Source of the DNA: Suillus spraguei
Taxonomy: Eukaryota; Basidiomycota; Agaricomycetes; Boletales; Suillaceae
Direction: 5' to 3'
Assembly (NCBI GenBank): GCA_016800925.1
Contig: JABCPU010000291.1
Span: 21,944 to 85,943, forward strand
DNA length: 64,000 bases
Both the position numbers and the translations under genes were made by a program. Under the pieces are notes generated by a model, which was given only the letters and a program-made list of their open reading frames with translations, did not search any database and was not told where the DNA came from. The first letter of the stretch is position 1. Each line of letters opens with the position of its first letter. Shown here one piece after another: positions 13,327-25,200 of this stretch.

Positions 13327-14030
13327 TCACGATGATCTTCGTGCTCGCTTCGGCTCTTGACCATTCATGAATCGATTGGAGTACCTGTGACTGCCCTCAT
13401 CAATGTGCAAATTGCACTGCCCGAGCACTGCCTCTACACACTGTCTGAACGAACTTCGATCGAGTTGCGTGCTAATAGAACACCGAGCATGTTGCCGGTG
13501 GCTGAAAAAGAATCCGATGAGTGAGGTTCTTGAAGACATCACTTGAACGTGGTGAGACGAACCTGAAAATGGCCCGGGTCCACCTGTATTGAGTGCTCGT
13601 GTGCTCCGTCTGCCAGCCAGTGCTGGCACATAGTAGTTCCAGGTGACTGCGTTGTCGCAGTCTGTCCCATCACCATCTGGTGCTGTAGGATTGCCAAACA
13701 CTCCAATAAACAACGGTCGATTTACTGGAGTATTCGTTTGATCTCGTTTTGACTTTGGACTAACTGACAAGCTTGTGTGTACGAGAACGCAAAAGCTGAG
13801 CAATTGGTATAAAGTCTCGTGCAGCATTACACGGCACCTTGCGCCAACCAGTGACAAGTACGATGATACGCACCGTCTCCATGTCGGGAAGCCAGCCTCG
13901 CCAATGAGGCGCATACCTGACCGAGATTCTCCGTGATGAAAATTTGGTTGAAAAGATGTCCGCCACTGGCAGTGAGACCGTTGGGACCATCACGAATATG
14001 ATCTAAGGCGACCGTCGAGTCAAGTTGCAT
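13327..14030 (-). other. Overlapping open frames of unknown nature
   Basis: A 195-codon minus-strand frame (13914-13327) and a short upstream frame (14030-13827) contain segments that look less random than neighbouring DNA, for example HIRDGPNGLTASGGHLFNQIF and PLFIGVFGNPTAPDGDGTDCD. A possible intron would lie near 13800-13920. I cannot assign a family. It could be a small unrecognised gene, a decayed one, or chance. Confidence 0.2.
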
Positions 14031-14039
14031 TCTTGAGCT

Positions 14040-14086
14040 GAAGTTTGTATGAGGTGTTCAGCTGCTGAACATCTCATACAAACTTC
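14040..14086. repeat. 47-bp near-perfect palindrome
   Basis: Two 23-nt arms with one mismatch flank a single central base; the left arm begins GAAGTTTGTATGAGGTG. It lies about 320 bp beyond the 3' end of the transcription-factor gene. Confidence 0.85.
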
Positions 14087-14409
14087 TACGATCATGATTC
14101 ATGATGACAAAATATTAAATAATTGTCTCACGGGGTTTAACTGTCGATGATCTGGAGAAACTACCAGGGTTCAAGATCATATATCATTTCAAGAAAGAAC
14201 TACCCATTGCAAAAAATTATAATACATTGTCTCGGTGAAATAAAATGTGATAAAACAAAGCACAACGAAGGGGACCAATCAATGATAGCAAATGACCATA
14301 TGTACGTAGACCACACAACGGATATAATCGAGTACAACGACAACGAAAACAACATATACGCCAAAAAGATGAAACCTGAGTATGAACATGAAACGCATCG
14401 TTGATAAAA

Positions 14410-17400
14410 TCACTTTCTCTGTTGGAATGCAGAGACCATATTTTGTTGGGTAAAGTCCATGGTTGGGTGTCGCATTGGGGTGTTCTGGCCGGATGGGATG
14501 GGGGAGGGCAGCCAACCGGGGGTGATCAGTCCACTACCTCCAGCTCCAAACACGAAGCCGCCGCTCAGGCCTTCCATAGTATCTGAATAACCTGTTTTGA
14601 GATACGTCAGAAAGGCCACTCGGAAGTATGTATCCTTGACGTATGCTACCAGGCACCAACACGCTGTCCCAGAATCCATTGCTCAGGATATTCTCCATAG
14701 AAAGCATACCCATATGTTCGTCAGAAGATGGCATATCAGCCATAGTGGGAGGGAAAGTCGAAATATCCGCAACAGGACCCATCTCACTCGCGAACGAATA
14801 ATCGCTCATGCCATTAGTGCCGTTGATTCCATCGCTGGGTGACCACCGAAGAGCGCAGAATTGTTCATATTATTGGCCATGTCGCCATGACTCATGTTAT
14901 CAGACTGATCACTAGATGAAACCTCTTCAGGCTCTTGCGGTGAATCTCTGCGAGCGGTAATCAAGGCCCGCAGGAACGTGCTGTACAACGCTGGGGTATG
15001 ATGAGAGTTCACGGCGACATCTGCGAGGACGTTCGCAACATCCTTGACGAGGTCGATGATATTCTGCTCGTTTTCGATAAACTGCTGGAACTCCGAGCGG
15101 ATAAGCTGGAAATCTACGTCAGGATTGTGACAGGTGACAGACGATGATATCAAAGTACCTTGAGCAAACTGAGTACCGCGTAAGAAATATATACGAAGTG
15201 CGAATCCGGCGCATATTTCAGCATTTCCATTGGCGCGAGCTCGTCTCGCGCGATAACAGCCACTGCCGTGGCCGAGGTGTAACACCGCGAAAAGAAGTGG
15301 CCGATATCTACTGCCGAACGCTCCATGGCGTTCTGCAGCCCAAAAGAGTTCACGACTAACATATAGTAGTGGAAGTAAAACTTCAACGCGGTTTGGGATT
15401 GCGACTGCATGACTTGATCGGCTAAACAGGTGGTGAGCACGTTGATATAGACGATTGCCTCAAATAAAAGTATCTTACAAGTTGGCAAAGGTCGAGTAGT
15501 CGTCCATTCGTGTTGCCATGCAAGGATCTGGGTCTCGATAGTTTTAATGATGATCAGGTAATCGCAGTCGGTCTGTAAACCGGATGGAGTATTAGTGCCC
15601 GAATACAGGAAGTCTAGGCTCCTGGATACAATCCGCTGTAATTCCTGGTAGAGAATGAAATCAATCTATGCATTAAAATCACGATTAATTAATACGCACG
15701 ACGTATGCTGCTAAAGCAGTGTCACCTGGTTGTCCAACGGGGGACTTCAACCATTGCAGTGCATTGCGGATTACAAAACTGGTAGATACAATGATTAGAG
15801 ATGAAAAATAAAGATGATGCAACTTACTCCTCTTTGATAGAATGAGGCTTCCCCATTTGGGCACTCACGCTTCTGTCGAGGGCAAAGCACAAGAGCCATG
15901 TTCGTTCACGGTTGTGAACCTCCTTGTCCCGAGCCCGACCTTCTGGGGTATCTTGCCTGGTCATTGTTGTCTTCCGATGCAAGTTCAGGTCTGTCGCCAT
16001 CCTGAATGACAGACATCACTGAGTACAAGCTGTAGATGAAATGAAGATATACAAACCTAATGGCCATTCCCAGCAACAACCACGTCTTGTCGTACTCATA
16101 ACGCTCAACGGCACCGCATCCCCAGAGAGTAAGGAGGATATATGCCTGCACAATTTCAAGGGACTTATAACCTTTGGCAGGTACACTAAACGCGAGCTTC
16201 TGTGCAAGCTCCGCGAGTTGCTGGTGAAGTTCTGGTCGCTGGGTGTAAAATTTCGATGATATCGCACAAACTGCGAAAGGTAAGTAGTTGCACGTATGAG
16301 GGTTGTAAACTTACTGGTTGTCAGTAAAAATGGCGAGCGGGAACAAACAAGTGAGGGCGTGTGGAACTCTCTATCAAAGAGTTCGCAGTGCACCTACAAA
16401 GAGTATTTAGATACTGCACCACATGGCGTGATAGCACGTAGTACGAACGTTCAAATGGTCAAAGAAACTAGCTGCCGATCAGATCGGTATCATGTATGAC
16501 ACACAAAACTCACATATCAAATAGTGCAACCACTTGCTCGGTGCTAACAAAACTCAACATCTCGGGTTGAATTTGCCGTTCAATATACAAGCGTCGCAAA
16601 GGGAGTATTGTCATCGGGCCTGGAACGTTGCCATTTGGCAAATAGACAACGTGCGAAAAAGCAGCTACGAACCTGGCCTAAAATAATTATCACTAGCCAC
16701 GCCCAACTTGTGGTCAGGATCGGGTTCCGCTGGGCGCGCTGAGAACGAGGACGAAATGCCCTGGGCCCGTCGGTTTGCCAAGCTTGCCTCGGCGAGCAGT
16801 CCGAGGGGGTTGAGCGAGTTATCGGGAAGGCAGTGGAGCTTTGGGGAAGCCGAGGCATTGGCACTCGATGATGGCGGATAGGCAGACTGGGGAGGAGGTG
16901 ATGGTGTTGCCAGAAGCGCCTGAGTTTGTGCAGCTTGACTTGTCGGGGAAGGGGATCTTGATACCATACCAGATACCATACTCGGGTTACCGATGGACTT
17001 TAAAACAGTATCTAGGGTTTTCTCCATCTTCTTTAGTGAACGAGTGAGGAGCTCATGTTTTCTTGGACTTTATTTTGAGTGTTGGCCGTTTGTGCAAGAT
17101 ACATGAAATTGAAACATACTTGGTGGATCGTTTGCCTCGATTGGACTCCTCGAATATACACTCGTGGTTCCCAGCAATGCAGCGTTTGCAAGGGGGGCCT
17201 TGTTCAGCACCAACGCATTTCATTTTTAGACGCCGACAGACCGTACACGCGCTAAATAGCATTGTTACGGCTTCATGGCATCTAAGTGAGTGAGCGAGCT
17301 CACCGTGAACCCCTGGTGGTCTTTGGCTTCGGCTCGTCCTTGTCAGCAGAGGGACTCTGCCCATCTAAGCTGTCCTCTGAGCGTGCCTTTTTCCTGCTAT

Positions 17401-17891
17401 TGTCACCCATCGCACCGACGAGGGAAGAGGAAGGTCTCTTCCCGTTTGCATTGCCAGGTGAGTAAGACAAGTTCAAGTTGTCGTTTGGGGGTGTATCCAT
17501 TGTGTCCGATCCTTGTGATGACGGTGAAGGTAAGTTCTGAGGAACTGTAAGATGGTGGTTGATATGTTGCTGAGGCTGTTGATATGAGTAGTAAGGGGGG
17601 TAGAGTGATAAAGCTGGGTCGATTTGAGGGGAACGAGCAGGAGGCATGTTGGATTGAGGGATAGCGTGATCCTGATGGTGCATGGATATGATGTAGTCAA
17701 ACCTTGCGGAAGGGTCGAGGTAGTACTGCGGATAGCAGGCGACGGGCGACAATGGCATAAACATAATATCTCGAAGGGGAGATAACACATGATGGGAGCA
17801 TACCTTGTAAGACTTTAAAACCAGAAACTGAAACTGACAATAGTGGACTGGAGGACCTAGGAGACTGGCCCACGCTGTTATGCGCGCTCAC
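14410..17891 (-). CDS. Zn2Cys6 transcription factor with fungal-specific middle domain
   Basis: A nuclear DNA-binding regulator; it resembles basidiomycete priB/prtT-type factors, but that name is from memory. The binuclear cluster is encoded at about 17110-17230: CTVC, RRLKMK, C, eight residues, CKRC, six residues, C. Before it lies a disordered Pro/Gln-rich N-terminus with a basic patch. After it come a helix (LLTRSLKKMEKTLDTVLKSI), the motifs LGLLAEASLANRRAQG and PGPMTILPLRRLY, then the middle homology domain (LVCSRSPFLLTT, AYILLTLWGCGAVERYEYDK, MATDLNLHRKT, NRERTWLLCFALDRS). More than ten short introns fit. Problems: the first intron is unclear (start at 17891, or 17788); the frame near 16380-16400 does not join cleanly; a one-base deletion at 14829-14830 shifts the C-terminus (see findings). 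It is either a slightly damaged gene or one with sequencing errors. Confidence 0.75.
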
Positions 17892-20800
17892 GCAATCTCA
17901 ACCGAAGTGGCACAGTTCCACACAAGGAACGAATAACCAACCAAATCTAGGGTACTAAGGTAACTGGATGGATTTGGAGTTGTTCAGTCTCAAGTCAGAA
18001 AAAAAAAGTATTGCAACCCACGCAAAGAGGACAAGACCGTCAGCTTATAGAAAACCTCAAACTTTTCTGTCAAAATTATAATTAAAATCCCCAGGACAAT
18101 TCGCGAATAATACTAAATCTGATGAGAGATTTGAGCGCTCACCGATGTTTCCCCCTCTGCGACCTCTTCGCCTCAACACATTGTCGGAGTTTCAATTATC
18201 ATCAAGTTCAGGCAGCCGCATGTATCCGCGTGCTCCTTGCTTCCTTCTGCTTGGCTTGGTGCCTGCAGTCATCCCAGGGTCACCGTCATAACGCGAACGA
18301 TCTCAAGGGCTTCGAATAAGCTGTGCTACACAGTATCACACCTGCAGTGAATGTCCGTGCGCAAACTCGGACGACTCCTCAGACAATTGGTCTAGACTGA
18401 TCTATCTATGTGCAAAGATAGACAACGCTTGGAAATTAATAAGTAGCGCAAATGTCCGTGACCATTGGAGTCCCCTTCCGGAATATCCTCCCCTGACGAC
18501 AAGGTGTCTTATCGTCCAACCTACACGGGTGTAACATGCCACAGTGGTCCCAATCTTTCAATAGTCATAATCTTCAGCTCTCGAGATAGGGCTAAATATA
18601 TGTATCGTGAGTTGACACTTTGTACTAAGGCACAGTCTGCACGACGGAAGAGTGACCCTCGACGATAACGAGTACAAAAAATTGTTCAGGCTTTGACATG
18701 GACAAACATCAGGCGCCGGTCCCATCCTGCTCTGCAACCAAGTCGATATGTGCGTTTTCGAGTCCTTTATATCGTAATAAGTCTAGTATCGCTATTGATC
18801 CCTTTCCTCAACGGGGTTCCGTCCCACCTTTATTGGTTTAGTCAGGACTGCCTCACTCCTCAATTTTACTATTCTCACCATGAACAATCAAAATAGCGAA
18901 GTTCTTTTTTTGTCACAAGTATGTTTTTTCTCTTTGGTGATTGGTACATCACACACCACTTTTGGGTCCCTTTCTTTGGATAGGTCTACACGTGCTGACC
19001 TCGTGTTGATGATGGCTCGAAGCCCAACGACTGGTTGTTGTCGGTGTTCCTTTAACTGGACGCTTTGTTCCCCCCGAGTCCAATCGACGTCGGTTCACGT
19101 GACCCTGATCTTCATTATCACTTGCTTTGAAATTGCATCTTGGTCCTCGACGGTTCGTCAGTGTGAAAGGGCAACATGACATTCATAATATTGTCAGTGG
19201 TCTAACAGTCAAATTGCTCTTCGATGGCCTAACGGGAATGTTGCATCAACATTTGATCGCATTGTTAGCACCAACATCTATCAATCATCGATTGATTCTC
19301 CCGTATCTTTGCGAGGCACTCATTCACCTAGATGTGACAATCACAATCCTCTCACTCCATGTGCTTTCCAATTGACATCATGTGCACATTATCCATCCTC
19401 CTATTTTCGGATTGGCGATGGCGTCTGCTCTATGCGAGAGATTCAACCATCATATCGTGAGTGTCTGCTCCCATTGATCTCGTCTACTCTTCGCGAATCT
19501 GGCGCCCCTGTCGTTACTAATGCCCCTAGGTACTGCACTTAATCCAGCTTGGAGATCTCCGAGAGAGTTAACTCTGTTCTAGCAGCCGTCATCGGCTTGG
19601 GTGGGAGCTAATGATGTTGCTCGTGAGAAGCAGTTGTTGGACGATGCGCCATGGTTGCGAGTTTTCCAGATGCCACCCTTTACATAACTGCATTGAAACA
19701 GATTAGACGTGATTGGTGGCAACTGGATTGGTATGGTCTTGTGTCCTGCATCTAATATCCAGTACAGTCACATCGCAAGGTTCTACAGTCAGCTGTGGTG
19801 GTCGTCATTTTTCACGTCGTCGTTTAGCTCATGTCTTGTCCCCGCTTCATTACAGATTTTTTTTCTCGCCGCGCGGTGATGTTGATAAATCCCTCACGGG
19901 GAAATATATCACAATGCTGTTCGTAGCTAGCACTCAATACAGAACGACCATTTTACCATCAACATCTCAGGAACTCGGGCGCAGAGTATACGATGGCCAA
20001 AATACTCGTTGCGAAGGGCAGACGCCATGAAACGAAGAACTAAAAAAGGATAGACTTGCCTGTCTTTCGTAGTCTGAGGGCGATTACACCGATTGTTGTG
20101 CACATCCTGCGCCTAGTCAAAGTTAACTTTGTAGTTCCATTGCAGCCGCCTCGCCCTTAGGGGACATTCATATACTTAACGCTTTTGGGGGGTCTACCGT
20201 AATGCCGGTCTTCAATATTGTGTTTTGGGATTCAAATTTGGTGCCCCCCCGCTACAATAAACCTCAATATAAACTGGGCACGTCCCCCCTCCCCGATCAT
20301 GGTCTCGTCCTGCCATTTTAGGCTACTACACCAGAGGTACAACTTTCACACGGCGAATGGACGAACTCATCGGAGCTCATTGATGAGTCGAGGATGACAG
20401 CATAGAGTAGAATAAGGATGTATGGCCTGCGTAAGTACACGTATGATAGCGTCATGGTGGTCCTAAAGTGATTGTACGAACTTCTAGATGACAGCACACA
20501 ACTTCGAAAGCTTCTACCATCGGTTCCCATCCACTCGGACAAAACCCGGTTCCACCGCTCTGCCGCATCGGCCGCCGCTTCTTGGGCAAATATCAAATAT
20601 AAACTTTCATCTAGCACTGCTTCGTCGTGGGCACTCCATGTAAGAGTCGAATCAAACTCCCAGACGAGTCTTGGAGTGTTTCTTAGTATCTAAATCCACG
20701 TCCAAGTAAATGGTGAGGTTGATTGGTCTCGGTCTGAAATATTGTTATACGCTGTCGCGAACCCCGTCCAATTCTGTATGAGTTCCGTGCACTCATACAG

Positions 20801-22112
20801 ACATAGATGGTGTTCTTTGGCATCTAATGTCCGCGTCTAACGGTATGTATAATAGAACACTCATGAATGTTCGGGACCGACGTTAGCTAAGCACAACTGA
20901 TAACACTGGGGGTCTGAAATCTGCAGGAAAGACGGAGGAGCAATTGACGGAGATTTTTTAATGAAAACTACGGGTAAAAATTATCCGTGTACACCAAAGC
21001 GTCGGCGTTAGTCATTCCAGCGATAAGGAAATTAACACCACCGCATCGAATAGTCTCCTTTGCATGGGGAAGAAATCTCCAAGGCAGGTGCAACGATGAC
21101 TGAGACGAGACAGTATGGTGAGTCTTGATGGTCTCAAGATCCGTTATTGACAAGATATTCATGCAAATGATATTTTTGCAATCAAGCGCTCGTCAGAGTG
21201 TGATGAAAACAAGCGAACTTGAACATGCTTGGGATTTCAGATAATCGATTATGGATATGCGATGTACGAATGCGATGTGGCGGAAGTGGAAACGAAGAGA
21301 AGTGGGATTTGTTAACTTTTCATTTGTCCGGAGGTTGATAAAATATTGACATGGCTTTGGCAAGTTGTGAACTTACACTGAGGGACGGGACCTGTTGCAT
21401 GTTGCAGTGTAACACATGGGTGTCGATATTCAAAAATCAGCGAGGGCATGGCGTGGATAACCACGCACACTAGTAGGAGATTAGATTTAATGCAGTGCTT
21501 GGTGGCAGCCATGGTAATCACCTTCAAGAGGGTCGCCACGTTCATTTGAGCATTTGAAACCAATGGAATGGATACGTATACAAGGCGAGATGTTGCAGTC
21601 TCCTGCTCATGGTCTGAATGACATGTCACCAATCTGGAGGAGCAAAAGCCAAAGATTTAAGAAGAAAACGTTCATGGAACAATCGTTTGAGGTACAGACA
21701 TGGATTACGACTGAGTCTGCATTTCTGAACGTCTTAGTCGTCCTGAAATAGATCCAGGAGGTGACAATCGCAGCGAAGCAGTAATCAGATTACAGTGAGG
21801 GAAACAGACATGGTTTGGAGCCTCTCGACTCGGCGGCCTGTGCAAGGTACAAATTGACGTGTGCCATGGATTGAAATTGGAAGAGCCAAAGAACTGGAAA
21901 GTAACAAGGTGACAGCATGGCTAGGGATTTCGGACAACTCGACCTGTCTTGATATAAAAACTGGACATGCTTTTACAGATAGCAGACTTTAGTTACACGG
22001 CAGAACATGCCGATGTACTTAAAATGAAGCTCCGCTTGAATATGACCAGACTCGGTTGTGTGGGGGAGGGTGGCTCGGCCACAGCGCGAAACGTTCAAGG
22101 ATAACAATCGTA
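17892..22112. other. Long stretch without a clearly supported gene
   Basis: About 4.2 kb. Apart from one possible coding fragment at 20.3-20.65 kb, open frames are short and unconnected. The right end must carry the CDC4-like promoter and the left end that of the transcription factor; no TATA element is obvious in either. Confidence 0.4.
20318..20660 (-). other. Possible coding fragment, unrecognised
   Basis: A minus-strand frame open from about 20660 to 20318 encodes a protein-like segment (LVWEFDSTLTWSAHD, followed by a helical stretch with AQEAAADAAERW). No start, partner exon or family was found. Kept as a weak candidate. Confidence 0.2.
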
Positions 22113-24901
22113 ATGACTCACCAGCAGCGCCCGTCGCTGGTCCTTGCACCGTCGGTTAACACTACGACGTACGTTCTACTCGTCATTCTAGCTTATCTGA
22201 GCGGTTACTGACGCATATGCTTGCTAACCAGGGTAGTCACGACCACGACGACCACGACCACTTACGCGCCGATACAGCTACCTCCCCTGCCACCTCCTGC
22301 TGAGCCAAAGGACCCTAGAGAGTATCCTTTGCTGCACGCTAATTTTCCTTCATCCATAAAAAGATTCCCCCTTGTGTTTCCTAATGGCTCCCGTGCCACT
22401 TTTCGCGACGGTACAGACGGCGAAGGAGATCTGGACGAGGAGGAACCAATTCCGAGTGGCAAGGGCTGGACAATGATAAGACCCGACTCAACCGGCAGTT
22501 CAAGCAAGGTCGTAGGGCTGGTGGAGGCCGTTGAGCGCTATGGCAGGAAAAGGTCACACGGCGCTGACAATATGATGGAGGGTGTAGAACCCACAACTGA
22601 GCGTGAAACACACACGCCTCCACGAAAGAAGGCGAGGGCGACACATCTTCCACCAATTACTACTTTGAACGCGGCTGCACCTCCATCACCGTTACCATCA
22701 CCTCATGGATCACCACCACCACAGTCTATATGGCCTTCTGCACCTCCTAGTGGGCCTCTTCCCCCCAACCTCAAGCACCACTACAACCAGATCTTGCCCT
22801 AACGACCCTTCTTACTCTTCCGTCTCTTTTATCGCATTTTACAAGCCTCCCGCAACCGTTACAATCTCATTTCCTCCTTACTTTATTACGGCATTCTCCC
22901 CTACCCGTTCTCCGGACACTGCATTCTATTCTAACTCCCACCCTAGCACGCGATTTCTTAACGTTACTCCCCCCAGAACTTGCATCCCATGTTCTGAGTT
23001 TCCTTCCTTATTCTACTGTAGTTCGTGCCTCCAGAGTATCCAAAGCCTGGCGCGCCATCATCGACTCTGATCCCGTACTTTGGTCGGATCTACTCAAAAG
23101 TGCCAAGATTTGGTTCGGCGGCGTTACAGAACAAGCCTTTGCGCACTCGATCTACGCTAGGCGCCGCCTCAATATCCTCCCTACTCCCCAAACTCTTCCT
23201 CTCTCTCATCCATATAAGATGCTCTTCAAATCTCGACAACTCACTCGAACTCGATGGGTGGACAACGAGAACCCGAAACATCGATCTTTCACCGCACACG
23301 GCTCCTCTGTCGTCACTTGTCTTCTTCTTTCTCACGGACGCATAATATCCGCGTCCGATGATCACTCAATTCATGTGTACTCCCCTTTGACAGGTGAACT
23401 CCTGCAAATGCTGGATGGCCACGAAGGTGGCGTGTGGGCGCTTGCCGCCTGCAAAGACACGCTCGTCAGCGGGTCGACTGACCGCACAGTCCGAATTTGG
23501 AATCTTGCAACTGGTCGATGTACGCATATATTTGGCGGCCATACGAGCACTGTCCGATGTCTGGCAATCGTCAAGCCAGAGTGGATCGAAATTGAAGGCG
23601 AAGGCGGTGTCATAACGAAGGAAAAATGGCCAAAGCGGTCAGTGATCGTGACCGGCAGTCGTGATCACTCCCTTCGTGTGTGGGTTTTACCTCGTCCCAG
23701 TGATCCTGAGTACAGATGCTATGGTGCAGATGACTCCGAGGCTGATCCAGCTGATGTGAGATTCGTATAAAGCATCCCACATTTTGTTCTCATCTTTGAT
23801 TTGCAGGAGGATGCAGATGATAATCCGTATCATAAGATGCATCTAGAGGGTCACGACCATGCAGTTCGTGCTCTCGCCGCCCGTGGCCGCACCCTTGTAT
23901 CTGGCAGCTATGACTGCACTGTAAGAATATGGGACATCGTCACTGGTGAATGTAAATGGGTACTTGTGGGCCACACACAGAAAGGTTCGCATTACCGTTT
24001 GCTTCGAAGGCCTGTCACTGAAGCCTAGTCCCTAGTATATAGCGTTGTACTTGATATCCACCGTCAGATCGCCTGTTCGGGGTCCATGGATGGCACCGTT
24101 CGTGTGTGGAACTTACGAACAGGACAGTGTCAACATACATTGACTGGGCACACATCACTCGTTGGCCTACTTGGCCTCTCCCCCTCACATCTCGTCTCTG
24201 CGGCCGCCGACTCTACTTTGCGTATATGGGATCCTGAATCTGGGGAGCTGCGCCATACCCTTGCTGCCCATACGGGCGCTATCACATGCTTCCAACACGA
24301 CGAGTTCAAGGTGCTTAGCGGGTCAGATGGTACGCTCAAGATGTGGAATGTGCGCGATGGTAGTGTCGTCCGTGATCTTTTGACAGGCATCCAAGGTGTT
24401 TGGCAGGTAGTCTTCGAGGGCCGCTGGTGTGTCGCTGCCAGCAATCGAAATCCTGCCACAGTGCTTGATGTGTGGGACTTCGGTTCTGATGAGGATGAAT
24501 GGATTGGAGAGCCTCCAAGCGGCTTCTATGATGACGATACTGAGGAAGAAGACGAGGTGGAAGAAATAGAGCAGGCGGATATTGACGCGATGGACCAGGA
24601 CCTCGAAGTTGAGGCTTCTGAGGAGTCTGCAGAGCCCGAGGAACCTCGGGAGTGTGTGCGTGACTGCAGCCAGCCTTTAGCTGTTGAAGTCGAGGATGTT
24701 CCAATGGAACGAGTGGAAGGCATCAGGGCGTCAAAGTGGGCGCCCCCTTCCAAACCCTCCGGCCATCAACGCAACCGCCCAGTCCTTGGCGAACCTTCTA
24801 GCAGAGCGCTCTCGCACCCAGCGGACAGTATCCCTTCACGCTTACCCCCCATCAATGAGACGCCCACGCGTCCCAGGATACGCCAGAAGCAAAGGCGTTA
24901 A
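22113..24901 (+). CDS. CDC4: CDC4-like F-box/WD40 SCF ubiquitin-ligase subunit
   Basis: Substrate-recognition subunit of an SCF E3 ligase; yeast Cdc4/animal Fbw7 homologues target phosphorylated cell-cycle regulators. Introns 22169-22231, 23756-23806 and 23985-24035 all have GT-AG ends. Order of parts: poly-Thr and Pro-rich N-terminus with a basic patch (PPRKKARA), a dimerisation-like leucine-rich segment (about 22800-22960), an F-box (LLPPELASHVLSFLPY, then SRVSKAWRAIIDSDPVLW), the Cdc4 signature KSRQLTRTRW, about seven WD repeats with TDRTVRIW, SRDHSLRVW, YDCTVRIWD, MDGTVRVW, and an acidic C-terminal tail. The frame breaks once, at 22797-22802 (TTGCCCTAACG): the upstream frame ends in TAA while the next residues continue in another frame. 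With one extra base the exon sum is exactly 875 codons. Identity is secure; intactness is not. Confidence 0.88.
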
Positions 24902-25200
24902 TTGTATGTAATGCATCCTAAATCAAAATAGCTCATTCTTTTTTTTATTTTATCTGGTTGTTTCCATTATGGTTGGCAGTACATATTTTGTGGCATCTTG
25001 ACGTCCATATTGATGGGGACTACATGGATTATTGTCATCTGCAACATTCAAACATTTGTATCAGTCACGATAGAATTACATAAAATTCATCCTTTGTTGT
25101 ATGTATTCGACTGTCTTTTTCCGCGGAATCAATTTGGCCATGCGTGAGAAAAGATTTTCGGAGGTGGCAAGCTGTAAAGAACCTTTTGCCGCACACCATC

